Positions 26,225 through 34,948 of a stretch of DNA of 64,000 nucleotides are shown one piece after another. The position numbers were made by a program, and so were the translations under genes. The notes beneath the pieces were generated by a model. It was not told the DNA's origin. It was given only the letters and a program-made list of their open reading frames with translations, and searched no databases. The stretch's first letter is position 1. Each line of letters starts with the position of its first letter. This DNA comes from Aequorivita echinoideorum. GTDB lineage: Bacteria; Bacteroidota; Bacteroidia; Flavobacteriales; Flavobacteriaceae. The DNA is taken from contig NZ_JAHCTB010000006.1 in assembly GCF_018476645.1 (NCBI RefSeq), forward strand, positions 62,001-126,000. The letters run 5' to 3'.

Positions 26225-26623
26225 ATGAAAAAATTTATCCTTATTGCCCTTGTAGCCTTAGTAGGTTTTACTGCTGAAGCGCAACAGGCAAAGATCAGTT
26301 TCACCAATGATACCGTAGATTACGGCAACATTGCGAAAGGTAGTGATGGAGTTCGCGTATTTGAATTTACTAATACAGGTGATGCCCCATTAATTATAAG
26401 CGATGTAAAGTCTAGCTGCGGATGTACTGTACCTAAAAAACCGGACGGGCCCATAGCTCCCGGTGCCAGTAGCTCAATTCAAGTGAAGTATGACACCAAT
26501 CGTGTTGGGCCAATCCGAAAAACAGTTACCGTTTATTCTAACGCGAGCGAGCCAATAGTAGCCTTGAAAATAAAAGGTGAGGTAATGAGCAATGACACAA
26601 GCGTACTTGAAAAAACAAAGTAA
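26225..26623 (+). CDS. DUF1573 secreted Ig-like protein
   Basis: A 132-residue exported protein. Signal peptide MKKFILIALVALVGFTAEAQ (cleavage near residue 20), followed by one DUF1573 domain: DTVDYGNIAKGSDGVRVFEFTN, then ISDVKSSCGCTVP and PIAPGASSSIQVKYDTNRVG. The CGC doublet is typical for the family. The fold is MSP/ASPM-like Ig; the role is unknown but such proteins are abundant in Bacteroidota envelopes. Own promoter and terminator, so monocistronic. Confidence 0.9.
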   Translation: MKKFILIALVALVGFTAEAQQAKISFTNDTVDYGNIAKGSDGVRVFEFTNTGDAPLIISDVKSSCGCTVPKKPDGPIAPGASSSIQVKYDTNRVGPIRKTVTVYSNASEPIVALKIKGEVMSNDTSVLEKTK

Positions 26624-26648
26624 ACTGGAAAGTTTGATAGAATTCATA

Positions 26649-26683
26649 AAATCGGCTGATAAATTATCAGCCGATTTTTTTTT
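26649..26683 (+). terminator. Terminator of the DUF1573 gene
   Basis: Perfect 12-bp stem (AAATCGGCTGAT with ATCAGCCGATTT), 5-nt loop, followed by a run of T. The T-run abuts the stop codon of the convergent protease gene. Confidence 0.9.
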
Positions 26684-28040
26684 AGAATACATTCTTTAAA
26701 TTGAATTTCACCTTATTAATAGAGCCTCCACGATTTACATCCAGCACAATCTTTTTACCTTCTTCGCTCGAAAATAGTTCGATCAATTCATAGAGTTTAT
26801 ATTCGTAGACTGATTTTCCATTTACCCTAACAATTTCGTCCTCTAAAAGAATACCCGCCTGTGCGGCTGGGGAATTTTCACGCATTTCAACCACTATAAA
26901 TTTTGGCACCAAAGAAAATTCAAACTGACTGCTAGTGGAAACACTAGCAATATTAAAAGGTGAATTATCCGTATCCTGAATTAACCTATCCCCTTTCGCC
27001 GTGTATTTTTTGGGCTTTTTAATCAATTCCAAACCGTCGTGCTCAATTGTTAAGCCACTCATATTATAATTGAAGGGTTCATTGAATTTTCTATTTTTCT
27101 TGAAGCGCATTATTTTGTTTCCGTAATCCATAACCACTGTAAAACGCCGAAGAAAACTACCGCCCAAACTTCCATCCCTTTCTTTGAAAGACTGGGCATT
27201 TGCAATGGCATTTTTATCAGGAAATGCAGCTTTTACATCCAAAAGCGAAATTTCGCCCAATTGAATTTCGGGAAGTTTTGTTCTTTTTCCATAAATATTT
27301 CCGCTCAAGCCGAGGCCCAGAAAATCAGTGAAATAATTTTTTGGATTTTCATTTAAAAATCCATAATCCTCAAACAACCAAAGTGCATCACTCGAGCCAG
27401 AATCCACGAGCAGTGTTATTTCTTCCTCCTGCTTGCCCGTGTTCAGCATCAACGAAATGTATGGTTTTTTACCTGAAAAAATAATGGGCACATCAACACA
27501 TTTTCTGCATTTGCGAAGCGCATACCTTTTAGGATTAAAAATCACCACATTTTCTGCGGCGTAATTAATTTTCACAACGAAATTCTGAAAAAAATCACTA
27601 CCCAAGATTCCGTGGATGGGTATTCCCATGCGCGGAGAAAAATTGAGCGATTTGTCAAAAATTATAAAAAGCGTATGGTCTATATCAATAGCATCACCAA
27701 CCTTTATTTTATTTCCCTGGCTCTTGAACGCATCCACAAAGCCACCCTCGCCCAAACCTTGAAGCTGGATGGGTTCTGTATTTTTCAATTCAAGACTATC
27801 CGTAGCCTCTAGGCTGAATAATATAGTTGATTTTACGCCGGAATCCAGAATGAAGGACAATTTGGTTCCGTTCAATTCAACATCAATAATGGGGAGATTG
27901 TTTACCAACTCAAATTGGATTTTATCCCGTCGCTGTTTTTCTGGTAGTTGAAATCCATTTTGCGCCAAAGCGGTTAAACCTTGCGCCATAAAAAGCCAAG
28001 AAGCAAAAATGAGGAATGCTATTTTTTCATTGATTTTCAA
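26682..28040 (-). CDS. Exported retropepsin-like aspartyl protease with PDZ domain
   Basis: A periplasmic or surface protein with two pepsin/retropepsin-type motifs, FILDSGVKSTILF and LLVDSGSSDALWLF, and a C-terminal PDZ domain (MRENSPAAQAGILLEDEIVRVNGKSV). I prefer a TTG start at 28040: it opens directly with a signal peptide (KINEKIAFLIFASWLFMAQG after the initiator, then LTALAQ), giving 452 residues. An ATG at 28121 would add 27 residues ahead of the signal peptide. Aspartyl protease plus PDZ is a common Bacteroidota combination of unknown substrate. Divergent from the aminotransferase gene. Confidence 0.86.
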   Translation of the reverse strand: MKINEKIAFLIFASWLFMAQGLTALAQNGFQLPEKQRRDKIQFELVNNLPIIDVELNGTKLSFILDSGVKSTILFSLEATDSLELKNTEPIQLQGLGEGGFVDAFKSQGNKIKVGDAIDIDHTLFIIFDKSLNFSPRMGIPIHGILGSDFFQNFVVKINYAAENVVIFNPKRYALRKCRKCVDVPIIFSGKKPYISLMLNTGKQEEEITLLVDSGSSDALWLFEDYGFLNENPKNYFTDFLGLGLSGNIYGKRTKLPEIQLGEISLLDVKAAFPDKNAIANAQSFKERDGSLGGSFLRRFTVVMDYGNKIMRFKKNRKFNEPFNYNMSGLTIEHDGLELIKKPKKYTAKGDRLIQDTDNSPFNIASVSTSSQFEFSLVPKFIVVEMRENSPAAQAGILLEDEIVRVNGKSVYEYKLYELIELFSSEEGKKIVLDVNRGGSINKVKFNLKNVF

Positions 28041-28132
28041 GTACTTTGAATATATAAAAAATTCAGCAAAGAGGTGCGTTTGCCGTGGATTTATAAAATA
28101 TATTTCGCAACTTTGCGACAAAATATTTCATT

Positions 28133-29323
28133 ATGCCGCAAGTATCGCACAAAGGAAAAAATATGCCGGAATCGCCCATAAGAAAGTTGGTTCCATTTGC
28201 TGAAAAAGCCTATAAAGCTAAAAAGACTGTTTACCATTTAAATATTGGCCAGCCAGATATTAAATCTCCCGAAGTTGCGATGGATGCGGTTGCGCATCAC
28301 CATTTGGAAATTCTTGCATACACTCGTTCCGAAGGCTCCCAAGAATATCGCGAAAAAATTTCTAAATATTACAAAAACAACCAAATTCCCGCAGAAGCCG
28401 ATGATATTGTGGTTACAACTGGAGGAAGCGAAGCGCTTCTTTTCGCAATGGGAAGTATTGCAGATGTTGACGATGAAATTATAATCCCGGAGCCATTTTA
28501 TGCCAATTATAACGGGTTTGCAACAGCCTCTGGAGTTAAAATAGTTCCCGTAATTTCAAAAATTGAAGACAACTTCGCCCTTCCCCCTATTTCAGAATTT
28601 GAAAAATTGATTACGCCAAAAACAAAGGCAATTTTAATATGCAATCCTGGAAATCCCACTGGTTATCTTTATTCAAAAGAAGAAATTCAGAAATTGGCCG
28701 AAATTGTGAAAAAGCACGATTTGTTTTTGGTTGCAGATGAAGTATATCGTGAATTTGTTTATGATGGAGCTAAGCATTATTCCATTTTGGAAGAAGAAAG
28801 CATGGCAGAATATGGGATTTTAATCGATTCTGTTTCAAAAAGATACAGTATGTGTGGCGCGCGCGTGGGTTGTTTGGTATCCCGAAACAAACAAGTAATT
28901 TCCACGGCACTTAAATTTGCGCAAGCACGGCTTAGTCCACCCACGTTCGCCCAAATTGCCAGCGAAGCAGCCTTGCAGACACCGCAAAGCTATTTTGATG
29001 AAGTAATTACCGAGTACCAAGATCGTAGAAATACATTGGTTGCCGCATTAAAGAAAATCCCTGGTGTAAAGGTGGGCGAGCCAAAAGGTGCATTTTATTG
29101 TATCGTTGAACTTCCAGTTAAGAATAGCGATGCCTTTGCGCAATGGCTGTTGGAGAGTTTTGACGACAACGGTGAGACGGTCATGGTGGCGCCCGCAGCG
29201 GGTTTTTATTCTTCAGCTGGTGTTGGGCTCAACCAAATAAGAATTGCCTATGTTCTCAAAAAAGAAAGTTTGGTGCGTGCGGTTGATATTTTAAGGATAG
29301 CTCTGGAAAATTATCAGGATTAA
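28133..29323 (+). CDS. PLP-dependent aminotransferase (class I, AspC-like)
   Basis: A 396-residue fold-type I aminotransferase. The cofactor lysine is K236 in SVSKRYSMCGARVG; GGSEALLFAMG binds the PLP phosphate, CNPGNPTGYLYS and VADEVYREF hold the Asn and Asp that contact the cofactor, and IRIAYVL near the end supplies the carboxylate-binding Arg. An aspartate or aromatic amino acid substrate is likely but not provable. Its stop overlaps the murB start by one base. A CAACTTTG box at 28108-28115 is a near-consensus promoter element. Confidence 0.92.
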   Translation: MPQVSHKGKNMPESPIRKLVPFAEKAYKAKKTVYHLNIGQPDIKSPEVAMDAVAHHHLEILAYTRSEGSQEYREKISKYYKNNQIPAEADDIVVTTGGSEALLFAMGSIADVDDEIIIPEPFYANYNGFATASGVKIVPVISKIEDNFALPPISEFEKLITPKTKAILICNPGNPTGYLYSKEEIQKLAEIVKKHDLFLVADEVYREFVYDGAKHYSILEEESMAEYGILIDSVSKRYSMCGARVGCLVSRNKQVISTALKFAQARLSPPTFAQIASEAALQTPQSYFDEVITEYQDRRNTLVAALKKIPGVKVGEPKGAFYCIVELPVKNSDAFAQWLLESFDDNGETVMVAPAAGFYSSAGVGLNQIRIAYVLKKESLVRAVDILRIALENYQD

Positions 29324-30336
29324 TGCGCATTGAAGAGCATAAATCACTAAAAGAATTCAACACCTTCGGAATTGATTGCCAAGCGCGCTATTTTGTTTCG
29401 GTTGGGACGGTGACTGAATTAAAGGAAGTCCTCTCCCAAAAACCTTCAGAAAAACTATTTATTCTCGGCGGTGGCAGTAATATGCTACTTACCCAAAATC
29501 TCGATGCATTTGTCATTCAGATCAATTTAAAGGGAATTGAAATTGTGTCTGAAAATGAAAATGAAGTTTTTGTAAAAGCGATGGCCGGTGAAAACTGGCA
29601 TGACTTTGTTCAGTATTGCATACAAAATGATTTTGGGGGACTTGAAAATCTGTCGCTTATTCCCGGAAATGTGGGGACCTCTCCCATTCAAAACATTGGT
29701 GCGTACGGCGTAGAGCTGAAAGATACTTTTGAAAGTTGCACTGCGCTGGAAATTGCGACTTTAGATGAAAAAATATTTACGAAGGAAGCGTGTAAATTTG
29801 AATACCGAAATAGTATTTTTAAAAATGAAGCGAAGGGAAAATACATCATCACGAGCGTTACGTTCAGGCTTACAAAATCCCAACATCTTCAGAATATTTC
29901 ATACGGCGACATTCAAGCTATTTTAGCTGAAAAAACCATAGAAAATCCAAGTTTGCAAAATATTTCCGAAGCCGTTATTTCCATTCGGAAATCTAAATTG
30001 CCCGATCCAAACGTGTTGGGAAACAGCGGAAGTTTCTTTAAAAATCCCGTAGTGGATTTGGAAACATTTAAAAATTTCAGAATAAAATTTCCGGAGGCAC
30101 CCTTTTACGAAATATCCCCAACGGAATTTAAGATTCCCGCGGGCTGGCTCATTGAAAATGCAGGATTTAAGGGAAAACGTTTTGGCGATGCCGGCGTGCA
30201 CGCAAAGCAGGCGCTGGTCTTGGTGAATCACGGGAACGCTACCGGACAGGAAATCTGGAATCTTGCAATGGAAATCCAGAAAAAGGTGAAGGAAATGACG
30301 GGAATATTTATTGAGCCCGAAGTTAACGTTATTTAA
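29323..30336 (+). CDS. murB: UDP-N-acetylenolpyruvoylglucosamine reductase
   Basis: Reduces UDP-GlcNAc-enolpyruvate to UDP-MurNAc with NADPH and FAD, the second committed step of peptidoglycan synthesis. The 337-residue length and the YG..-type insertion fit type I (E. coli-like) MurB. Motifs: ILGGGSNMLL for FAD, IPGNVGTSPIQNIGAYG, catalytic serine in LGNSGSFFKNP, and the terminal IEPEVNVI with the catalytic Glu. It is coupled to the aminotransferase and overlaps the convergent fasciclin gene by 4 bp. Confidence 0.97.
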   Translation: MRIEEHKSLKEFNTFGIDCQARYFVSVGTVTELKEVLSQKPSEKLFILGGGSNMLLTQNLDAFVIQINLKGIEIVSENENEVFVKAMAGENWHDFVQYCIQNDFGGLENLSLIPGNVGTSPIQNIGAYGVELKDTFESCTALEIATLDEKIFTKEACKFEYRNSIFKNEAKGKYIITSVTFRLTKSQHLQNISYGDIQAILAEKTIENPSLQNISEAVISIRKSKLPDPNVLGNSGSFFKNPVVDLETFKNFRIKFPEAPFYEISPTEFKIPAGWLIENAGFKGKRFGDAGVHAKQALVLVNHGNATGQEIWNLAMEIQKKVKEMTGIFIEPEVNVI

Positions 30337-30944
30337 TTAACGTTCAACACTTTACTTATAACGTGAACCACACCGTTGGAGCCATTAATGTCGCTCTTAA
30401 TCATTACCGCTTTTGTCCCCTTTTGATCGGTAATTATTATATCCATATCGCGCGTTGAAGCAGTCAAAGAACTACCATCCAATGTTTTAAGCATCAATTT
30501 CCCGCTATTCTTTTTTATGGATTGTACCATTGTGGCAGAATCATACTTTCCCTCAACAATATGTGATTTCAATAATTTAGAAAGATTTTCTTTGTTGGCT
30601 GGATTCAAAAGAAATTGCATTTTTTCTGGCGCTAGGGAATCAAAAGCCTCATTTGCTGGTGCCAAAATGGTAAAAGGCCCAGCTTCGTTTGAAAGAACTT
30701 CAGTCAACCCCGCCGAAACTAGGAAGCTGGTGTATTTTTTTGATTCTTCCGCAGACATTAGCCTGGACATAACGCTATTGATTTGCGAAACATCTTTCTC
30801 GGTCAATTCCTTTTTTTCAGCTTTTGGTGGCACTTGAGTAGTATCCTCTTGACTTGTGGGCGTTTCATCCTTAACATCATTTTTACAGGAAAATGCTGAA
30901 GTTACCAATATAAAAACCAATAGTAAAGGACGTAAAGTGTGCAT
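30333..30944 (-). CDS. Fasciclin-domain lipoprotein
   Basis: A 203-residue lipoprotein: signal with lipobox ending at Cys20 (VTSAFSC), an acidic and Thr/Pro-rich linker to about residue 45, then one FAS1 domain with the H1 and H2 motifs LSNEAGPFTILAPANEAFDSL and GVVHVISKVLNV. FAS1 domains mediate adhesion or ligand binding; no partner is suggested. Overlaps the end of murB on the opposite strand by 4 bp. Confidence 0.92.
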   Translation of the reverse strand: MHTLRPLLLVFILVTSAFSCKNDVKDETPTSQEDTTQVPPKAEKKELTEKDVSQINSVMSRLMSAEESKKYTSFLVSAGLTEVLSNEAGPFTILAPANEAFDSLAPEKMQFLLNPANKENLSKLLKSHIVEGKYDSATMVQSIKKNSGKLMLKTLDGSSLTASTRDMDIIITDQKGTKAVMIKSDINGSNGVVHVISKVLNVN

Positions 30945-31009
30945 CGTTAAAAAGTTTAAAATAGAGGCTAAAAATACTTAAATTCTCAGCACATCACCAA
31001 GAAACATTG

Positions 31010-31017
31010 TATTTTTG
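31010..31017 (+). promoter_or_regulatory. -7 box upstream of the 73-residue Cys-rich protein
   Basis: TATTTTTG, exact TAnnTTTG match, 17 bp before the ATG at 31034. Confidence 0.55.
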
Positions 31018-31033
31018 TAGCCAAATTCATTTT

Positions 31034-31255
31034 ATGAAACTTTTATTGATTACCATAGCATTATTGTTACTTGCCGTTGCGGGAATTGCCATAAAAATCT
31101 GGGGCAAAAAAGACGGAAAATTTGCCGGAACGTGTGCCAGCCAAAGTCCGTTTTTGAACAAAGAGAGACAAGCCTGTGGATTTTGTGGAAAGACCCCAGA
31201 CCAGTTTGAAAATTGCAGCGGAGAGGAATTACAATCTTCCAGTTCAAAATCCTAA
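31034..31255 (+). CDS. Small membrane-anchored Cys-rich protein
   Basis: A 73-residue protein beginning with a single hydrophobic helix (MKLLLITIALLLLAVAGIAI) followed by a basic stop and a tail with four cysteines in the order C-x14-C-x2-C-x9-C (CASQ, ACGFCGK, NCSG). ATG 31034 is preferred over an upstream ATG at 31007 because the promoter box lies between them. I recall similar short membrane or secreted proteins in Flavobacteriaceae but no function. The four cysteines could bind a metal. It starts a run with the glycosyltransferase and sigma factor genes. Confidence 0.75.
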   Translation: MKLLLITIALLLLAVAGIAIKIWGKKDGKFAGTCASQSPFLNKERQACGFCGKTPDQFENCSGEELQSSSSKS

Positions 31256-31286
31256 AACCTTTTAAAATCTTCAACCGTACTTGCTT

Positions 31287-32381
31287 ATGGTGTTACTTTA
31301 CGCCTTTTACGCAGTGGTATCTATAAACTGCGCATACTTCTTTCTTTTTTCGAAATTTTCTTTTTTAAAACCCACACCGAAAAAAAGCATCCCAAATTTT
31401 CCAGTTTCAATCATTGTATGTGCTAAAAACGAAGCAGAAAATCTTAAAAAGAATATTCAGCTTTGGCTGGAGCAGGACTATCCAAAATTTGATTTAATTC
31501 TTATAAATGATGCGTCAATAGATGAGACGCTGGAGGTGATGGAATCTTTTTCCGAAACCGATCCACGGATTCAAATTGTAAATGTTCGAAACAACGAAGC
31601 CTTTTGGGCCAATAAAAAATACGCGCTTACATTGGGGATAAAACGTTCCAAAAACACCCATTTATTGTTTACCGATGCAGACTGTAGGCCTGCTTCGCAA
31701 CACTGGGTTTCTGAAATGGTTTCACATTTTTCAGAAGAAAAACAACTTGTTTTGGGCTATGGCGGTTATGAAAAGCAAAAGGGTTTTCTGAATAAAATTA
31801 TCCGTTTTGAAACATTGATGACTGCAATTCAATATTTTTCATACGCCGAAGTTGGAAACGCTTATATGGGTGTAGGTAGAAATTTGGCCTACACAAGTGA
31901 ACTTTATTACGCAAACAACGGTTATATGAGCCACATTAAAGTTCCTTCTGGCGATGATGACCTTTTTGTGAACGAAGCCGCCACGAGCGAGAACACATCT
32001 ATCTGTTTTAATCCTGAAAGTTTTACCTATTCAGCGCCAAAAAGAACTTGGAAAAGCTGGAGGCGCCAGAAAAAACGCCACTACACAACCGCAAAACTTT
32101 ATAAATTCAAGCATCGATTCTTGTTGGGATTATTTTATGTTTCCAACTTATTGTTTTGGATTTTAGCAATTTGCGTATTGGTTTCAGATTCGTGGAAAAT
32201 TGGGTTGGGATTGATTTTATTTCGTTTCATAATTCAATATTTGGTAATTGGGAAAGCCGCTAAAAAATTGAATGAAGCGGATATTATACCGCTGATTGCT
32301 TTTTACGAACTGTTTTTGATTTTCAACCAAATGAGTATCTTTATTTCCAACCGAAGCGAAAAAAACGCAACATGGAAGTAA
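31287..32381 (+). CDS. Family 2 glycosyltransferase, membrane-bound
   Basis: A 364-residue GT2 enzyme. One N-terminal membrane helix (residues 1-22), then the catalytic domain: VSIIVCAKNEAENL, ILINDASIDET with the nucleotide-binding Asp, FTDADCRP (the DxD-type site), and GDDDLFVNEAA followed by WRRQKKRHYTT, which resembles the Q/RxxRW motif of processive enzymes. Two or three C-terminal membrane helices (about 275-350) follow. It transfers a sugar to an unknown acceptor at the membrane. ATG 31287 is preferred over TTG 31281. It overlaps the sigma factor gene by 10 bp. Confidence 0.9.
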   Translation: MVLLYAFYAVVSINCAYFFLFSKFSFLKPTPKKSIPNFPVSIIVCAKNEAENLKKNIQLWLEQDYPKFDLILINDASIDETLEVMESFSETDPRIQIVNVRNNEAFWANKKYALTLGIKRSKNTHLLFTDADCRPASQHWVSEMVSHFSEEKQLVLGYGGYEKQKGFLNKIIRFETLMTAIQYFSYAEVGNAYMGVGRNLAYTSELYYANNGYMSHIKVPSGDDDLFVNEAATSENTSICFNPESFTYSAPKRTWKSWRRQKKRHYTTAKLYKFKHRFLLGLFYVSNLLFWILAICVLVSDSWKIGLGLILFRFIIQYLVIGKAAKKLNEADIIPLIAFYELFLIFNQMSIFISNRSEKNATWK

Positions 32382-32935
32382 CCCCCGAGGAAATTACTAG
32401 GCAAATTCAAAATGCGAAAAAGGGAAAACAGGACGCTTTCAAATTTTTATTGGATCATTATTGGAATGGGGTTTTCGGTTTTCAAATGAAACGCGTTCGC
32501 AATGAGCACGAAGCAGAAGATATTACCATTGAGGCCTTTGCGAAAGCTTTTGACAAGATAGATTCCTTTGATGAGAAATATTCATTCTCCACTTGGTTGG
32601 TCACTATTTCAAAAAACATTCAAATTGACAAAAGCCGGAAGAAAAACGCTTCGGTATATACAAATTTGGATACCACAAATGAGCAACTAACACATATTGC
32701 AGACCATTCTCCCACGCCTGAGGATAAATTGATTACCGAACAAAATTTGGCTCAATTACTGCGGTACATAAAACAGCTTAAACCCCACTATCAGGAAGTT
32801 ATCAATTTGCGGTATTTTCAGGAAATGAGTTATAATGATATTTCCGAAACGCTTGAGGAACCGCTTAACAATGTAAAGGTTAGATTATTGCGTGCGCGAA
32901 AACTGCTCGCTGAAATAATTAGCCAAGAAAAATAA
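32372..32935 (+). CDS. ECF-type RNA polymerase sigma factor
   Basis: A 187-residue sigma-70 family protein with region 2 (FQMKRVRNEHEAEDITIEAFAKAFDKIDSFD, then FSTWLVTISKNIQIDKSRK) and region 4 (LKPHYQEVINLRYFQEMSYNDISETLEEPLNNVKVRL, with the helix-turn-helix). No sigma 1.1 or region 3. Extracytoplasmic-function sigma factors usually have an anti-sigma partner, but none is encoded next door. It overlaps the glycosyltransferase gene by 10 bp, so the two are coupled. Target genes unknown. Confidence 0.93.
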   Translation: MEVTPEEITRQIQNAKKGKQDAFKFLLDHYWNGVFGFQMKRVRNEHEAEDITIEAFAKAFDKIDSFDEKYSFSTWLVTISKNIQIDKSRKKNASVYTNLDTTNEQLTHIADHSPTPEDKLITEQNLAQLLRYIKQLKPHYQEVINLRYFQEMSYNDISETLEEPLNNVKVRLLRARKLLAEIISQEK

Positions 32936-33000
32936 AAGTTTTCTTCTATCTTAAATTTTAGATTGCTTTTTGGGTAGTCTATTTCCAAGTTGATTTTTCA

Positions 33001-33008
33001 TATTTTTG
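33001..33008 (+). promoter_or_regulatory. -7 box immediately before lipA
   Basis: TATTTTTG, exact TAnnTTTG match, ending 8 bp before the lipA ATG. It implies a very short or absent leader. No -33 box at normal spacing. Confidence 0.45.
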
Positions 33009-33016
33009 TATAATAT

Positions 33017-33889
33017 ATGAGCACAGAAACATTAGAACTCCAAAAGCCTGCGCCAAAACCCAAATGGTTGCGCGTTAAACTTCCCACAGGTAAAAAATAT
33101 ACAGAACTTCGCGGACTAGTCGATAAATATAAACTCCACACTATTTGTACCTCCGGAAGCTGTCCAAATATGGGCGAATGCTGGAGCGAGGGCACAGCTA
33201 CATTTATGATTTTAGGAAATATTTGTACCCGTTCCTGCGGATTTTGTGGAGTAAAAACCGGAAGACCCGAGACAGTGGATTGGGATGAACCCGAAAAAGT
33301 AGCCCATTCCATAAAATTGATGAACATAAAACATGCGGTAGTAACCTCGGTGGATCGAGATGATTTGAAAGATATGGGCTCTATAATATGGGCTGAAACG
33401 GTAAAGGCAATCCGCAGGATGAACCCTGAAACAACGCTGGAAACATTAATTCCAGATTTTCAAGGAAATACGCGGAATATTGATAGAATAATTCAAGTAA
33501 AACCCGAAGTGGTTTCGCACAATATGGAAACCGTGAAACGCCTTACCCGCGAAGTAAGAATTCAGGCAAAATATGAACGTAGCCTTGAAGTCTTAAATTA
33601 CCTGAAACAATCTGGAATGGAAAGAACGAAAAGCGGAATTATGCTTGGCTTGGGCGAAACCGAAGAAGAAGTTTTGCAAACTATGCATGATTTACGCAGT
33701 GTGGGCTTGGACATTCTTACTATAGGGCAATATTTGCAGCCTTCAAAAAAACACTTGCCCGTAAAAGAATTCATAACACCGGACCAGTTCAAAAAATATG
33801 AGACTATAGGTTTGGATTTGGGCTTCCGACACGTAGAAAGTGGAGCGCTGGTACGTTCTTCCTATAAGGCCCAAAAACATCTTACCTAA
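33017..33889 (+). CDS. lipA: Lipoyl synthase
   Basis: Radical SAM enzyme that inserts two sulfurs into octanoyl groups on E2 and GcvH proteins. The 290-residue protein has both iron-sulfur sites: auxiliary cluster cysteines in [12 protein letters not shown] (C-x4-C-x5-C, near residue 40) and the radical [11 protein letters not shown] (C-x3-C-x2-C, near 71). The C-terminal RSSYKAQKH carries the RSSY serine that ligates the auxiliary cluster. lipB is not in the window. It is 15 bp upstream of gap. Confidence 0.98.
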   Translation: MSTETLELQKPAPKPKWLRVKLPTGKKYTELRGLVDKYKLHTICTSGSCPNMGECWSEGTATFMILGNICTRSCGFCGVKTGRPETVDWDEPEKVAHSIKLMNIKHAVVTSVDRDDLKDMGSIIWAETVKAIRRMNPETTLETLIPDFQGNTRNIDRIIQVKPEVVSHNMETVKRLTREVRIQAKYERSLEVLNYLKQSGMERTKSGIMLGLGETEEEVLQTMHDLRSVGLDILTIGQYLQPSKKHLPVKEFITPDQFKKYETIGLDLGFRHVESGALVRSSYKAQKHLT

Positions 33890-33904
33890 AATAACCTTCT
33901 TAAA

Positions 33905-34903
33905 ATGCAAAATAAAATTACCGTTGGAATAAATGGTTTTGGCCGAATTGGCCGAAATCTTTACAGGCTTTTACTAGATAACCCAAAAATAGAAGTCGTG
34001 GCGGTAAATGATCTTGCCGATGTGAAAACCTTGGGGCATCTTCTTAAATATGATAGTATCCACGGCGTTTTAAAAGAAAAAATTTCTACTTCAGAAAATA
34101 GTATCGAAGTAAACGGGAAAAGAACAAAATTTACTTCAGAAAAAGACATTGCCGATATAAATTGGGAAGATGTAGACATCGTTGTGGAAGCTACGGGAAA
34201 ATTTAAATCTCGGGAACAGCTTCAAAAACATTTGGACAATGGCGCAAAGAAGGTTATACTCTCGGTTCCACCTTCAGATGAAAATATTAAAACCGTGGTC
34301 CTGGGTGTAAATGATGGGATTTTACAACGTGACGACACCATCATTTCAAATGCATCCTGCACCACAAATAATGCCGCTCCTATGTTGAAGGTAATTGATG
34401 ATCTCTGTGGCGTGGAACAGGCATATATTACTACTGTCCATAGCTACACGACGGATCAAAGCCTACACGATCAGCCGCATCGGGATTTGAGGCGTGCGCG
34501 CGCTGCCGGTCAATCCATTGTTCCCACGACCACGGGAGCTGCGAAAGCATTGACGAAAATATTTCCTGATTTGGCTGATGTTATTGGGGGTTGTGGCATC
34601 CGTGTACCCGTACCGGACGGCTCTCTTACAGACATTACATTAAATGTAAAAAAGGAAGTTACAATCGAAGAAATAAACAAGGCATTCAAAAAGGCTTCAG
34701 AAACTTATTTAGAAGGAATTTTGGAATACACGGAAGATCCCATAGTCTCAATTGATATTCTTGGAAATACACACTCCTGTATTTTTGATGCGGGCATGAC
34801 TTCAGTAATTGGGAAAATGGTAAAAATCATAGGATGGTACGATAACGAAATAGGTTATTCCTCTAGAATTATCGATTTAATGTTAAAAATTTCTGCTAAA
34901 TAA
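33905..34903 (+). CDS. gap: Glyceraldehyde-3-phosphate dehydrogenase
   Basis: Glycolytic oxidation and phosphorylation of glyceraldehyde 3-phosphate. 332 residues with the Rossmann motif GINGFGRIGRN, catalytic C152 in SNASCTTN, HSYTTDQ with the catalytic His region and the C-terminal GWYDNEIGYSSR. The acidic-type VVAVNDLAD after strand 2 fits NAD use. It lies directly behind lipA and ahead of the histidine kinase; cotranscription with lipA is likely. Confidence 0.98.
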   Translation: MQNKITVGINGFGRIGRNLYRLLLDNPKIEVVAVNDLADVKTLGHLLKYDSIHGVLKEKISTSENSIEVNGKRTKFTSEKDIADINWEDVDIVVEATGKFKSREQLQKHLDNGAKKVILSVPPSDENIKTVVLGVNDGILQRDDTIISNASCTTNNAAPMLKVIDDLCGVEQAYITTVHSYTTDQSLHDQPHRDLRRARAAGQSIVPTTTGAAKALTKIFPDLADVIGGCGIRVPVPDGSLTDITLNVKKEVTIEEINKAFKKASETYLEGILEYTEDPIVSIDILGNTHSCIFDAGMTSVIGKMVKIIGWYDNEIGYSSRIIDLMLKISAK

Positions 34904-34948
34904 CTATATTTAACGCGTTAGAAAAATAACCTTATACGTTAATAACCA

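Noticed and set aside
30333-30336. Four-base overlap of murB and the fasciclin gene as a frame error
   Set aside because: Both proteins have complete and expected C-termini; tiny convergent overlaps also occur at 37183-37186 and larger ones at 15335-15373 and 53010-53027, so this is normal compact packing.
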